From Gimesia maris (GTDB lineage Bacteria; Planctomycetota; Planctomycetia; Planctomycetales; Planctomycetaceae), in NCBI RefSeq assembly GCF_008298035.1, contig NZ_CP042910.1, positions 2,371,001-2,435,000 of the forward strand: a stretch of 64,000 bases of DNA, written 5' to 3'. Within the stretch, counting starts at the first letter, position 1. Each line of letters begins with the position of its first letter. Positions 45,152 through 55,561 of this stretch are shown here, one piece after another. The notes under the pieces were generated by a model. That model did not search any database and was not told the DNA's origin. It saw nothing but the letters and a program-made list of their open reading frames with translations. The position numbers and the translations under genes were made by a program.

Positions 45152-46717
45152 TCAGTCGGTTTCAGAAAGTGGATTTTGGGATTGCTGAATCAGTTCGCTC
45201 ACCGCGTTCAGTACCGATTTCTGCTCGGTAGCGGTAATGGTTTTACCCGAGAGGATCTGTTCGCTCAAATCGGGAAATTCGTTATCGAGAAGCCGTTGAA
45301 CCTGTTCTTCCAGGTGATGTATCTGTGGTAAGCCGGTTTTGTCAAACGCTCCCCCTGCCATACCGATTAACACAGACAGTTGCTCAGGAACGGAAAGCGG
45401 CTGGTATTGAGGCTGTTTAAAGATTTCACGCACGCGACGCCCGCGTTCCAGTGTGGCCAGTGTTTCTGAATCCAGGCGGCTGCTGAAACGGGAAAAGGCT
45501 TCGAGTTCTTCGAATTGACTGTAAGACAATCTTAAATCACCTGCGACGGCCCGGTAAGCGGGGAGTTGTGTTTTTCCTCCGACACGGGAGACAGAGCGAC
45601 CTACATCGACGGCAGGCAGAATCCCTTTCTGAAACAGCTGTGGTGAAAGGTAAATCTGGCCGTCGGTGATTGAGATTAAATTGGTCGGGATATAAGCAGA
45701 CAGATTCTGCGCTTCTGTTTCGGCGATCGGTAATGCGGTTAACGAACCTCCTCCGAGCCGATCCGCTAAATGAGTAGAGCGTTCCAGCAAACGTGAATGC
45801 AGGTAGAAGATGTCGCCGGGAAATGCTTCGCGTCCCGGTGGGCGTCTGAGGAGCAGTGATAATTCCCGGTAAGAGCGAGCATGTGAAGTCAGGTCATCGT
45901 AGATCACCAGGACATCCTGCCCCTGGTCCATAAAGTATTCTCCCAGGGTGGTCGCCGCATAGGGGGCAACAAACTGCAGACCGGGGGGAGCGTCGCTCTC
46001 CCCTACGACCACAGTCGTGTATTCCAATGCACCCTGAGTACGCAGGTCATCAATCACTTTGGCGACCGCAGTATTTCGCTGTCCGATCGCGCAGTAGATA
46101 CAGATCACATCTTTATTTTTCTGGTTGAGAATCGTATCGATGGCGATTGCTGTTTTACCTGTCTGGCGATCTCCCAGGATCAGTTCGCGCTGACCGCGGC
46201 CTATGGGAATCAGGGCATCAATGACTTTCAAACCTGTCTGTAGAGGAACGGTGACCGGAGCCCGGTCAATGATGGCTGCCGGATCGCGTTCATAAGGTCT
46301 GCGTTCGGCGGCAGTGATCGGACCATGCCCATCCAGGGGACGCCCCACCGGGTCGATGACGCGACCGATTAACGATTCGCCAACAGGAACATCAAGTAAG
46401 CGGTGCGTTCGCCTGACCTCATCTCCGGCGGTGAGCTGTTCTCCGTGATCGAGGAGTACGACTCCCACTTCATGTTCATCCAGGTTCAAAGCCAAACCCA
46501 GTATATGATGGGGGAACTGTAACAGTTCTTCTGACTGCACGTTCGGTAAACCGCTAATGCGAGCATGGCTGCGTCCGACATAAGTGACCTTTCCGATTTC
46601 GATCAGTCGTGGAGCAAATTCATGCTGACTTAATACGCCGCTAAACTGATCAAAAGTCGTATCGATCAATGATTTAATATCGGGACTCTGATTCATGGGT
46701 ATTGCCTGAGTAAGCAT
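45152..46717 (-). CDS. atpA: N-type ATPase alpha subunit
   Basis: A protein of 521 residues, non-catalytic nucleotide-binding subunit: Walker [17 protein letters not shown] (about 180-195), [55 protein letters not shown]. An internal ATG eight codons downstream (46696) is an alternative start. It lies between atpF and atpG with 12 and 4 bp gaps. The order of this operon (beta and epsilon first, alpha and gamma last) differs from the housekeeping F-ATPase and is the N-ATPase order. Confidence 0.95.
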   Translation of the reverse strand: MLTQAIPMNQSPDIKSLIDTTFDQFSGVLSQHEFAPRLIEIGKVTYVGRSHARISGLPNVQSEELLQFPHHILGLALNLDEHEVGVVLLDHGEQLTAGDEVRRTHRLLDVPVGESLIGRVIDPVGRPLDGHGPITAAERRPYERDPAAIIDRAPVTVPLQTGLKVIDALIPIGRGQRELILGDRQTGKTAIAIDTILNQKNKDVICIYCAIGQRNTAVAKVIDDLRTQGALEYTTVVVGESDAPPGLQFVAPYAATTLGEYFMDQGQDVLVIYDDLTSHARSYRELSLLLRRPPGREAFPGDIFYLHSRLLERSTHLADRLGGGSLTALPIAETEAQNLSAYIPTNLISITDGQIYLSPQLFQKGILPAVDVGRSVSRVGGKTQLPAYRAVAGDLRLSYSQFEELEAFSRFSSRLDSETLATLERGRRVREIFKQPQYQPLSVPEQLSVLIGMAGGAFDKTGLPQIHHLEEQVQRLLDNEFPDLSEQILSGKTITATEQKSVLNAVSELIQQSQNPLSETD

Positions 46718-46729
46718 TGATTCACTGTG

Positions 46730-47527
46730 TTATGCCTTCGGATTGATCCCTGGTTCGGAGTCGGTTGAGATGACATCATTGAGGGAACGTACAAATTCTT
46801 CTTCGAGTTCTTCCAGCGATTCCTGCAGATTCCAGGAGATTTTGTAACCAGCCAGATGGAGATCAATTCCACAAATCAATTCATGATTCACGCGAAAACG
46901 AATCGTCACTTCCCTGCTGAGATAATCATGGATCAGGTCCGTAATATTCTTCCGTTCGGGTTGTGTCAGTTCGAAAGCACTTTCGACCAGCATTTGCGGG
47001 TCAGACGATTCCAGCTTGGCGAGAAACTCCTGTTTATGTGTTTCATCAATCTGTTTGATCCGGTTCATGAAAACGGAAATCGTCTGTTGTTGCAGATCTG
47101 AATCTGCCAGTTCTTTGAGGATCCGATGGCTCATTTGATGCATGTGTGCAGCCATGCGCAGGCGGGCTTCTCTTAAAAAGGATTCGCGTTCGCGGTGCAG
47201 AGCACGGAACCAGTCTGTTTTCTCCTGGGCGATTTCCTTGCGCGCCTGCGCAAGATGCTGTTCTTTCCAGATCTGAATTTCTTTCCCTGCCTCAGCCAGT
47301 AATTCCTCCCGGGCATGCGAAAGGTCTTCGGTCTGTTGTTGATATCGGGCCAGTTCGGATTTTGCTTCGTTTTGCGCAGCGGTGGCTGCTTCGTGTTCTG
47401 CAGCGATCTTTTTTTCCCGCTCTGCCATTGCGTTCAGCACTGGCTTATAGAGGAAATGAGATAACAGCCAGACGAGGACCAGAAAGTTAAGAATCTGAGC
47501 AGTAAAAGTAAACCAGTCGATGGACAT
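46730..47527 (-). CDS. atpF: N-type ATPase b subunit with extended (delta-like) C-terminus
   Basis: A protein of 265 residues, against about 156 in E. coli b. One N-terminal membrane helix (FTAQILNFLVLVWLLSHFLY), then a long charged coiled coil (about 35-155) and an extra C-terminal part (about 155-265) with IRFRVNHELICGIDLHLAGYKISWNLQESLEELEEEF, resembling the C-terminal half of the delta subunit. No atpH is present in the operon, so this part probably takes over the peripheral-stalk function of delta, as known for N-ATPases. It links the membrane a subunit to F1. Confidence 0.92.
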   Translation of the reverse strand: MSIDWFTFTAQILNFLVLVWLLSHFLYKPVLNAMAEREKKIAAEHEAATAAQNEAKSELARYQQQTEDLSHAREELLAEAGKEIQIWKEQHLAQARKEIAQEKTDWFRALHRERESFLREARLRMAAHMHQMSHRILKELADSDLQQQTISVFMNRIKQIDETHKQEFLAKLESSDPQMLVESAFELTQPERKNITDLIHDYLSREVTIRFRVNHELICGIDLHLAGYKISWNLQESLEELEEEFVRSLNDVISTDSEPGINPKA

Positions 47528-47557
47528 CCCGTTTTCCTGTTGAATCTGTCAGTAAGG

Positions 47558-47836
47558 TTACCTGGTGGCTGCCTGCATAAAGTGATTCCAGAACGGATTG
47601 GCAAAGATCAGAATCATGGAAATCACGAAACAGTAAATCGCCGTCGATTCTACCATGGCGAGCCCCACGAACAGGGTCCGCGTAATTGTACTGGCTTCAT
47701 CGGGCTGCTGCGCAATAGCGCTTAACGCCTGGGCGAGGGCTCTGCCTTCCCCAAGTGCCGGGCCAATGGATCCGATGGCGATGGTAATTCCCGCTGTAAA
47801 TATCGAAACTGCTGCAATGACAGTGTTTGAGTCCAT
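47558..47836 (-). CDS. atpE: N-type ATPase c subunit (rotor ring)
   Basis: A protein of 92 residues forming a two-helix hairpin. The first helix carries GSIGPALGEGRALAQ with Glu30, the second GLAMVESTAIYCFVISM with Glu63-Ser64-Thr65. The Glu-Ser-Thr triad belongs to the sodium-binding signature of Ilyobacter-type c subunits, but Glu30 stands where those have Gln, giving a two-carboxylate site typical of N-ATPase c subunits. The coupling ion therefore cannot be fixed from sequence: N-ATPases were predicted to pump Na+, while two-carboxylate rings have also been linked to protons. Confidence 0.93.
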   Translation of the reverse strand: MDSNTVIAAVSIFTAGITIAIGSIGPALGEGRALAQALSAIAQQPDEASTITRTLFVGLAMVESTAIYCFVISMILIFANPFWNHFMQAATR

Positions 47837-47847
47837 AGACTGCTCCT

Positions 47848-48564
47848 TTATTTTTTCTGTTTTGAATATTCTTCAGGTGATTGTGGCTGTTCGCTTATTG
47901 CCTGTGAAACTTGTGTGGCTGATGCAATGTAGACCATCGCCAGTACTGAAAAGATATAAGCCTGGATGATGCCTGTCAGCAGTCCAAAGGCCTGCATCAG
48001 AATGGGCACAAACAGGGGTACGAATCCCAGTAGAATGGCTCCGATAACGCTACCACTCATGATGTTGCCATAAAGTCGCACAGCCAGAGCCAGGGTCCGC
48101 GACAGTTCGCCGATGATATTGAACGGAAGCATCAGAACAGAGGGGCGAATGTACTGCTTCAGATAATCCACCAGTCCCTGGCTTGCAATTCCATAAAGGG
48201 GGACGGCTACAAACACACAGGTTGCCAGAGCCGCTGTTGTCGAGATGGAACTGGTCGGGGCATGATAACCGGGTACGATTGAGAGAATATTCGAGACGAC
48301 AATGAATAAAAACAGGGTTCCAATAAAAGGGAGGTAGGGACCGGGATCCTGCTGACTGACTTCCTGAATCTGATTTCGTAGTCCTGACACCAGTACTTCA
48401 AGCAGATTCTGACCCCGTGAAAGATGGGCGCTGGTACTCAGTCGTCGTGTGATGAACCAGGAGCCGCAGGTCAGCAGGCCCATCACCAGCCAGGTAAACA
48501 GAATGGTTCTGTTCAGAATCAGAAATTCCCACTGCCAGAGCGGTTCATCGGGTGACATATTCAT
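47848..48564 (-). CDS. atpB: N-type ATPase a subunit
   Basis: A protein of 238 residues with five or six membrane helices. The essential stator Arg is in LSRTLALAVRLYGNIMSGSVIG (Arg163), and the preceding GELSRT and following AYIFSVLAMVYIASA are conserved. It forms the ion half-channels with the c ring. It directly adjoins atpR (stop and start contiguous) and lies 11 bp before atpE. A second ATG two codons in is possible. Confidence 0.93.
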   Translation of the reverse strand: MNMSPDEPLWQWEFLILNRTILFTWLVMGLLTCGSWFITRRLSTSAHLSRGQNLLEVLVSGLRNQIQEVSQQDPGPYLPFIGTLFLFIVVSNILSIVPGYHAPTSSISTTAALATCVFVAVPLYGIASQGLVDYLKQYIRPSVLMLPFNIIGELSRTLALAVRLYGNIMSGSVIGAILLGFVPLFVPILMQAFGLLTGIIQAYIFSVLAMVYIASATQVSQAISEQPQSPEEYSKQKK

Positions 48565-48882
48565 TTACGCGGATTTTCCTGAGAAAGTCGGTTGATCAGT
48601 TCTGATTATGCGTGTGCAGATCATGCGGGCAAGAATGAATCCGGCCAGGCAGACGGTCAGGCGTTGCCAGCGTGAAGATTCATCAAGCCAGACGCCGATG
48701 CACCAGAAACCGGAAATGGTCAGGATGGTTCTTGTCAGGGCTGAAGCCAGAAATAATAAGGCAGGATGAGAGACCTTCTGCAGATTGCGAATGGTCAGCC
48801 AGAGCCCACCAAAAAACAGTGTGCCCAGTACCAGGCCACAGACCAGACTCGCGAGAAGCTGTAACAGCAGTTCAACATTCAT
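48565..48882 (-). CDS. atpR: N-type ATPase AtpR subunit
   Basis: A protein of 105 residues with three predicted membrane helices (LLLQLLASLVCGLVLGTLFFGGLWLTI, ALLFLASALTRTILTISGFWCIGVWL, LTVCLAGFILARMI). AtpR is found only in N-ATPase operons and has been proposed to supply conserved Arg residues near the c ring; Arg51 in ALTRTI and Arg85 in LARMI-like positions are candidates. It overlaps atpQ by 4 bp and abuts atpB. Its presence is diagnostic for the N-type. Confidence 0.9.
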   Translation of the reverse strand: MNVELLLQLLASLVCGLVLGTLFFGGLWLTIRNLQKVSHPALLFLASALTRTILTISGFWCIGVWLDESSRWQRLTVCLAGFILARMICTRIIRTDQPTFSGKSA

Positions 48883-49233
48883 TTTTCAATATTTCCTTCT
48901 TTATGGATCCATTTCCAGGCATTCAAACAACCAAGAGCGACCCCTCCAATCATCAACATTAAAGTCCAGGAATACGGACCCGGCCAGCGTGCATCGATCC
49001 ACATCCCCAGTATCGCCCCCAGTACCGCCGGGATTGTGACAGACCAGCCAATCAGTCCAAACATCCCGAACCCGAACCAGATCGTATGATGTTTTTCACG
49101 TTGTGCTTTCAGTTTCCGTGCTTCCTGTGAGGCGATCCTCTGTTCAATCTGTGCTTGTTCATGCAGGTGCAGGGGACCTTCCTGGAAATCGTGATTAGCG
49201 AAGCGATGATCATTCTCGCGCTCAGGCTGCTTA

Positions 49234-49244
<11 letters not shown>
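48879..49244 (-). CDS. atpQ: N-type ATPase AtpQ (AtpI-like) subunit
   Basis: About 121 residues from the ATG pair at 49244/49241, which overlaps the atpC end by about 10 bp and has GGAG upstream; a longer frame to 49484 runs within atpC and is not real. A charged, His-rich N-terminus (about 1-50) precedes two membrane helices (GMFGLIGWSVTIPAVLGAILGMW and WTLMLMIGGVALGCLNAW) with the AtpI/Mg2+-transport-like pattern. It is proposed to help in c-ring assembly or Mg2+/Ca2+ entry. Confidence 0.88.
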
Positions 49245-51395
<2,151 letters not shown>

Positions 51396-53831
51396 ATGGC
51401 GTTACAGGAGCCGCTGGTTTTGTGGTTTGATGAAATCGGTATTGCTGACGTACCTTCGGTGGGAGGTAAAAACGCTTCACTGGGAGAAATGTACTGTCAG
51501 TTAAATTCAGAGGGGATAAGCGTTCCCAATGGTTTTGCCACGACGGCAACTGCATATCGCTGTTTTTTAAAAGAAACGGGTCTGGATCAGCAGATCCGAG
51601 AGATCCTGCAGGATCTGGACACGACTGATATTTATAATCTTCAGCAGCACGGCCTGGAGGTCAGACATGCGATACTTTCTGCTGAGATGCCGACTTCGTT
51701 ACAGAGGGAGATATTGCAGGCGTATGACAAATTGAGTGAAGCGTTGCCCGGCGGTATTGATGTTGCTGTTCGCAGCAGTGCAACCGCTGAAGATCTGCCG
51801 GATGCCAGTTTCGCCGGACAACAGGAATCGTACCTGAATGTACGTGGGCCAGCTACATTGCTGGAAACCTGTCGTCGCTGCTTTGCTTCGCTGTTTACAG
51901 ATCGGGCCATTTCCTACCGAACCGAGAAGGGGTTCGATCATTTCGACATTGCGCTTTCCATTGGGATTCAACGCATGGTGCGTTCGGACCTGGCGGCTTC
52001 TGGAGTGATGTTTTCCATTGATACAGAAACCGGATTTAAAGATGCCGTTCTGATCAACGCGGCTTATGGACTGGGGGAAAACATTGTCCAGGGCAGTGTG
52101 AATCCGGATGAATTTTATGTTTTCAAACCGACATTGAAGCAGGGCTTCCAACCGATTTTGAAAAAAACACTGGGTTCCAAAGAGTTCAAACTGATCTACG
52201 ATGCGGGAGGCGGCAAGATGACGCGTAACGTTCCCGTTGATCCGGTCGACAGGAAACGGTTTGCCATTACCGAGGAAGAGATACTCACACTCAGCCGCTG
52301 GGCGACCCGGATTGAAGAACATTACTCGTCGGTGCAGGGACGCTACTGTCCGATGGACATCGAATGGGCCAAGGATGGGAACACCGGAGAACTGTTTATC
52401 GTGCAGGCACGACCGGAAACCATTCATGGGAACCCACGGTCACAGACTCTCGAGACATATCATCTGAAAAAACGGGGCCGCGTGCTGGTTTCGGGGCACA
52501 GTGTGGGAGAACGCATCGGTCATGGCATCGCGCGGGTCATCGAGAGTGCGAAAAACCTGAATGAAGTGCAACCAGGTGATGTGCTGGTCACAGACCGAAC
52601 CGATCCAGACTGGGAACCGGTGATGAAAATTGCCTCCGCGATCATTACCAATCGCGGAGGGCGGACCTGCCATGCAGCCATTATCAGTCGGGAACTGGGG
52701 GTACCGGCGATCGTGGGCGCAGAAACGGCTACCACTGCGATTCTATCAGGTCAACAGGTGACTGTCTGCTGTGCGGAAGGCGATACCGGTTATGTGTATG
52801 ACGGGCAACTGGATTACGAAATTCAGGAAGTCAACCTGGATCGCTTACCTGAAACCAGAACCAGCGTGAAAATGATCGTAGGGAATCCGAACGAAGCATT
52901 TCGGCTTTCCCTGCTTCCCAGCGATGGCGTGGGGCTCGCGCGGATGGAATTCATCATCAACTCATTCATTCGAATCCATCCGATGGCATTGCTGGAATAC
53001 AACCAGTTAAAAGATCCGATTTTAAAGTCGGAAATCGATCGACTGACCCCTGGCTACACAGATAAACCGGCATTTTTTGTGGACACACTGGCGCAGGGGG
53101 TCGGTATGATCGCTGCTGCCTTTTACCCGCGCGAAGTGATCGTGCGAATGAGCGATTTCAAAACCAATGAATATGCCAACCTGGTCGGGGGGGCGCAATT
53201 TGAGCCTGACGAAGAAAATCCGATGATCGGTTTCCGAGGGGCATCGCGTTATTATCATCCCCGCTACCGGGACGCATTCGGACTCGAGTGTCAGGCGATG
53301 CGCAAAGTGCGTGAGACGATGGGCCTGACGAATATGAAACTGATGATTCCCTTCTGTCGTACCGTGACAGAAGGAAGAAAAGTACTCGAAGAAATGGCAC
53401 GCCATGGTTTACAGAGGGGGAAAGACGGTCTGGAAATTTATATCATGTGCGAAATTCCCAGTAATGTCATTCAGGCTGAGGCGTTTGCAGAAATCTTCGA
53501 TGGGTTTTCGATCGGTTCCAATGATCTGACCCAGTTGACACTCGGCGTGGATCGCGATTCTGAAGTCGTTGCGTCAATCTTTGATGAACGTGATCCGGCG
53601 GTGATGGAGTCGCTGGCAACTGCCATCCAACGCGTGAAAGCAGCGGGGAAAAAGATCGGGATTTGTGGACAGGCTCCCAGTGACTACCCGGAAATCGCGG
53701 AATTTCTGGTGAAGCAGGGAATTGACAGTATCTCACTGAATCCAGATGCCGTTGTCAAAACGGTAACACGTATCGCGGAAGTAGAGGCTGACCTGGCATC
53801 TAGTAAATCTGTTGCTGGAATAGAAACATAG
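51396..53831 (+). CDS. ppsA: Phosphoenolpyruvate synthase (pyruvate, water dikinase)
   Basis: About 811 residues from the ATG at 51396 with AGGGAG 7 bases before it; the frame is open to 51318 but without comparable signal. N-terminal ATP-grasp domain (VGGKNASLGEM, AVRSSATAEDLPDASFAGQQESYLNV), central phosphohistidine domain with His426 in GGRTCHAAIISRELGVPAIVG, and C-terminal PEP-binding barrel (GLARMEFIINSFIRIHP, GSNDLTQLTLGVDRDS, GICGQAPSDYPEIAEFL). It converts pyruvate, ATP and water to PEP, AMP and phosphate. In this module it would return pyruvate to gluconeogenesis or storage, or link to the acyl-CoA synthetase. Confidence 0.95.
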   Translation: MALQEPLVLWFDEIGIADVPSVGGKNASLGEMYCQLNSEGISVPNGFATTATAYRCFLKETGLDQQIREILQDLDTTDIYNLQQHGLEVRHAILSAEMPTSLQREILQAYDKLSEALPGGIDVAVRSSATAEDLPDASFAGQQESYLNVRGPATLLETCRRCFASLFTDRAISYRTEKGFDHFDIALSIGIQRMVRSDLAASGVMFSIDTETGFKDAVLINAAYGLGENIVQGSVNPDEFYVFKPTLKQGFQPILKKTLGSKEFKLIYDAGGGKMTRNVPVDPVDRKRFAITEEEILTLSRWATRIEEHYSSVQGRYCPMDIEWAKDGNTGELFIVQARPETIHGNPRSQTLETYHLKKRGRVLVSGHSVGERIGHGIARVIESAKNLNEVQPGDVLVTDRTDPDWEPVMKIASAIITNRGGRTCHAAIISRELGVPAIVGAETATTAILSGQQVTVCCAEGDTGYVYDGQLDYEIQEVNLDRLPETRTSVKMIVGNPNEAFRLSLLPSDGVGLARMEFIINSFIRIHPMALLEYNQLKDPILKSEIDRLTPGYTDKPAFFVDTLAQGVGMIAAAFYPREVIVRMSDFKTNEYANLVGGAQFEPDEENPMIGFRGASRYYHPRYRDAFGLECQAMRKVRETMGLTNMKLMIPFCRTVTEGRKVLEEMARHGLQRGKDGLEIYIMCEIPSNVIQAEAFAEIFDGFSIGSNDLTQLTLGVDRDSEVVASIFDERDPAVMESLATAIQRVKAAGKKIGICGQAPSDYPEIAEFLVKQGIDSISLNPDAVVKTVTRIAEVEADLASSKSVAGIET

Positions 53832-53847
53832 AAAGTGACCAAATGCT

Positions 53848-54345
53848 ATGAATCATCGAGATCGAATGAAACCTGATCGTGTGGGGGAAACGAAAAAAAA
53901 TTCACACGAACATTTACAGTATCTTCTGGACGGTCATGAACAGATTCTGGAGCATATTAAGGAACTGAATCACTGGTGGAGAGAACTGGATGAACGAGGC
54001 TTACCAAAATACGGAGAAATGGGAACCCGCATGGAAGGTTTACGGGATCTGCTCTCGAAGCATTTCCATGATGAGGAGCAGGAGGGGTATTTTAAACCGG
54101 TTATGGATGAGTCACCCGGATTTTGTATTATGGTTCCGGATTTTCGAGAAAAACATAAAAAATTCCTGACGCAGATCGGCGATTTCAGTACACGTTTGAA
54201 GCAGTCAGAGCCTCCCTTTCAGAACTGGAATGAAGCCTTGACGGAACTGCAGGGATTGCTGGATGAACTGCGCATTAGTGAAAACGAGGAAATCCAGCAT
54301 GTACGCGAAGCGTACGAAAAATCTTCTTCCGACCATTCATCGTGA
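53848..54345 (+). CDS. Hemerythrin-like (HHE) domain protein
   Basis: A protein of 165 residues, all helical. The pattern H-x..E (HLQYLLDGHEQILEHIKEL, about 23-41), KHFHDEEQEGYF (about 71-82) and FREKHKKFLTQIGDF (about 98-113) gives the His/Glu set for a di-iron site of the HHE type. Such proteins bind O2 or sense it, or scavenge NO. It follows ppsA by 16 bp and belongs to the same transcript. The position suggests oxygen sensing within the module; whether it binds iron must be tested. Confidence 0.82.
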   Translation: MNHRDRMKPDRVGETKKNSHEHLQYLLDGHEQILEHIKELNHWWRELDERGLPKYGEMGTRMEGLRDLLSKHFHDEEQEGYFKPVMDESPGFCIMVPDFREKHKKFLTQIGDFSTRLKQSEPPFQNWNEALTELQGLLDELRISENEEIQHVREAYEKSSSDHSS

Positions 54346-54571
54346 GAAAACTGCTGCAGGCTAAACTGTTGCCGACCGCATTTTTTCCGGGATATCATTG
54401 GCACCGCGATCAACGTACTTTCTTTCAGAAGTACAAAGAGCGTATCTTCTCGCTGGTCGATGTTGTATGCTCATTTCATTTCGTCACGGAAAACCATTAT
54501 GAGCAGTTTACCGCCCACTCTGCTTCAACGTGCCACGACTTGATGATGATTGCCATATAACACGGAAAAAA

Positions 54572-55510
54572 ATGTTTATGATCCTGCTTTATTCTGACCC
54601 TGTTTTCCTGAAACATGATACCGGGGATCTTCCGGAAAATGCCACTCGTATTCTTCCCGCAATGAGACGCGCCAGCCAGATTGCCATGCATGCACATTGT
54701 CGTCAGCGGTCATGGAATGAAGTTACAGATACCGTACTGGAACGCGTGCATTCGCAACAGTACATTCGTTTCGTGAAAGAGTTCTGCGAACAGGGGGGAG
54801 GGCATATTTCAGAAGATACGGTCGTCTGCCGCGAGTCATATGGAGTGGCGCGAAAGGCGGTCGGTGCTGTCTGCGATGCGGTGGAGCAGATTGTTCAAGA
54901 CAAAGCAGAGCGGGCCTTCTGTCTGGTGCGTCCTCCCGGACATCATGCTGCGCCCGAATCGGCGCTGGGTTTTTGTGTGTTCAATAATGTAGCCGTCGGT
55001 GCGCGTCTGGCGATCAAGGAACTGGGACTGGAGCGGGTGCTGATTGTAGACTGGGACGTACATCATGGAGATGGTACGCAGGAAATATTCTGGGAAGATG
55101 GACAGGTTGGATTTCTGTCAATTCATCGTTCTTCGTTTTATCAAAATACGGGAACTGCTGCAGAAACAGGTGCCGGGAAAGGGCTGGGGACAACCATGAA
55201 CGTTCCGGTTGAGTCGGGTACATCGCGGGAACACTATTGCGAGCTGTTCACAGCGGCTGTTGAACAAATGGCCGCACGCATCAGACCGCAACTCGTGCTG
55301 ATCAGTGCTGGCTTCGATGCTCATAAAGACGACCCGATCGGATCACTGGGACTGGAAAGTGAAGATTATGCCAGGCTCACCCGGGTTGTCCTTGAAATCG
55401 CAAAAACGCATGCCAATGGACGTGTCGTAAGTGTGCTGGAAGGGGGATATAATCCCGGCGCTCTTGCAGAATGTATTGAACATCATTTACTGGAAATGGC
55501 ATCTGCCTGA
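54572..55510 (+). CDS. Histone-deacetylase-fold deacylase (acetoin utilisation/AcuC-like family)
   Basis: About 312 residues from the ATG at 54572 (MFMILLYSDPVFLKHDTG), preceded by GGAAAA; an open frame further upstream is not family-like. The arginase/deacetylase signature is complete: RPPGHHAAPESALGFCVFNNVAVGA (two catalytic His), DWDVHHGDGTQ (metal Asp and His), AGFDAHKDDPIG (metal Asp) and EGGYNP. It is a zinc-dependent amidohydrolase on acyl-lysine or acyl-polyamine. It lies between the hemerythrin gene and the acyl-CoA synthetase/acetyltransferase fusion, 226 bp from the former and about 50 bp from the latter. Confidence 0.92.
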   Translation: MFMILLYSDPVFLKHDTGDLPENATRILPAMRRASQIAMHAHCRQRSWNEVTDTVLERVHSQQYIRFVKEFCEQGGGHISEDTVVCRESYGVARKAVGAVCDAVEQIVQDKAERAFCLVRPPGHHAAPESALGFCVFNNVAVGARLAIKELGLERVLIVDWDVHHGDGTQEIFWEDGQVGFLSIHRSSFYQNTGTAAETGAGKGLGTTMNVPVESGTSREHYCELFTAAVEQMAARIRPQLVLISAGFDAHKDDPIGSLGLESEDYARLTRVVLEIAKTHANGRVVSVLEGGYNPGALAECIEHHLLEMASA

Positions 55511-55561
55511 ATATTGACAAGCGCAGTTCAGACGGATCACAAACAGCAGAGACAGTTTCTT

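Noticed and set aside
54342..54560. 72-codon open frame beginning with GTG at the hemerythrin stop
   Set aside because: No recognisable domain, atypical composition and no following gene in frame; it looks like a chance frame in the spacer before the HDAC gene.
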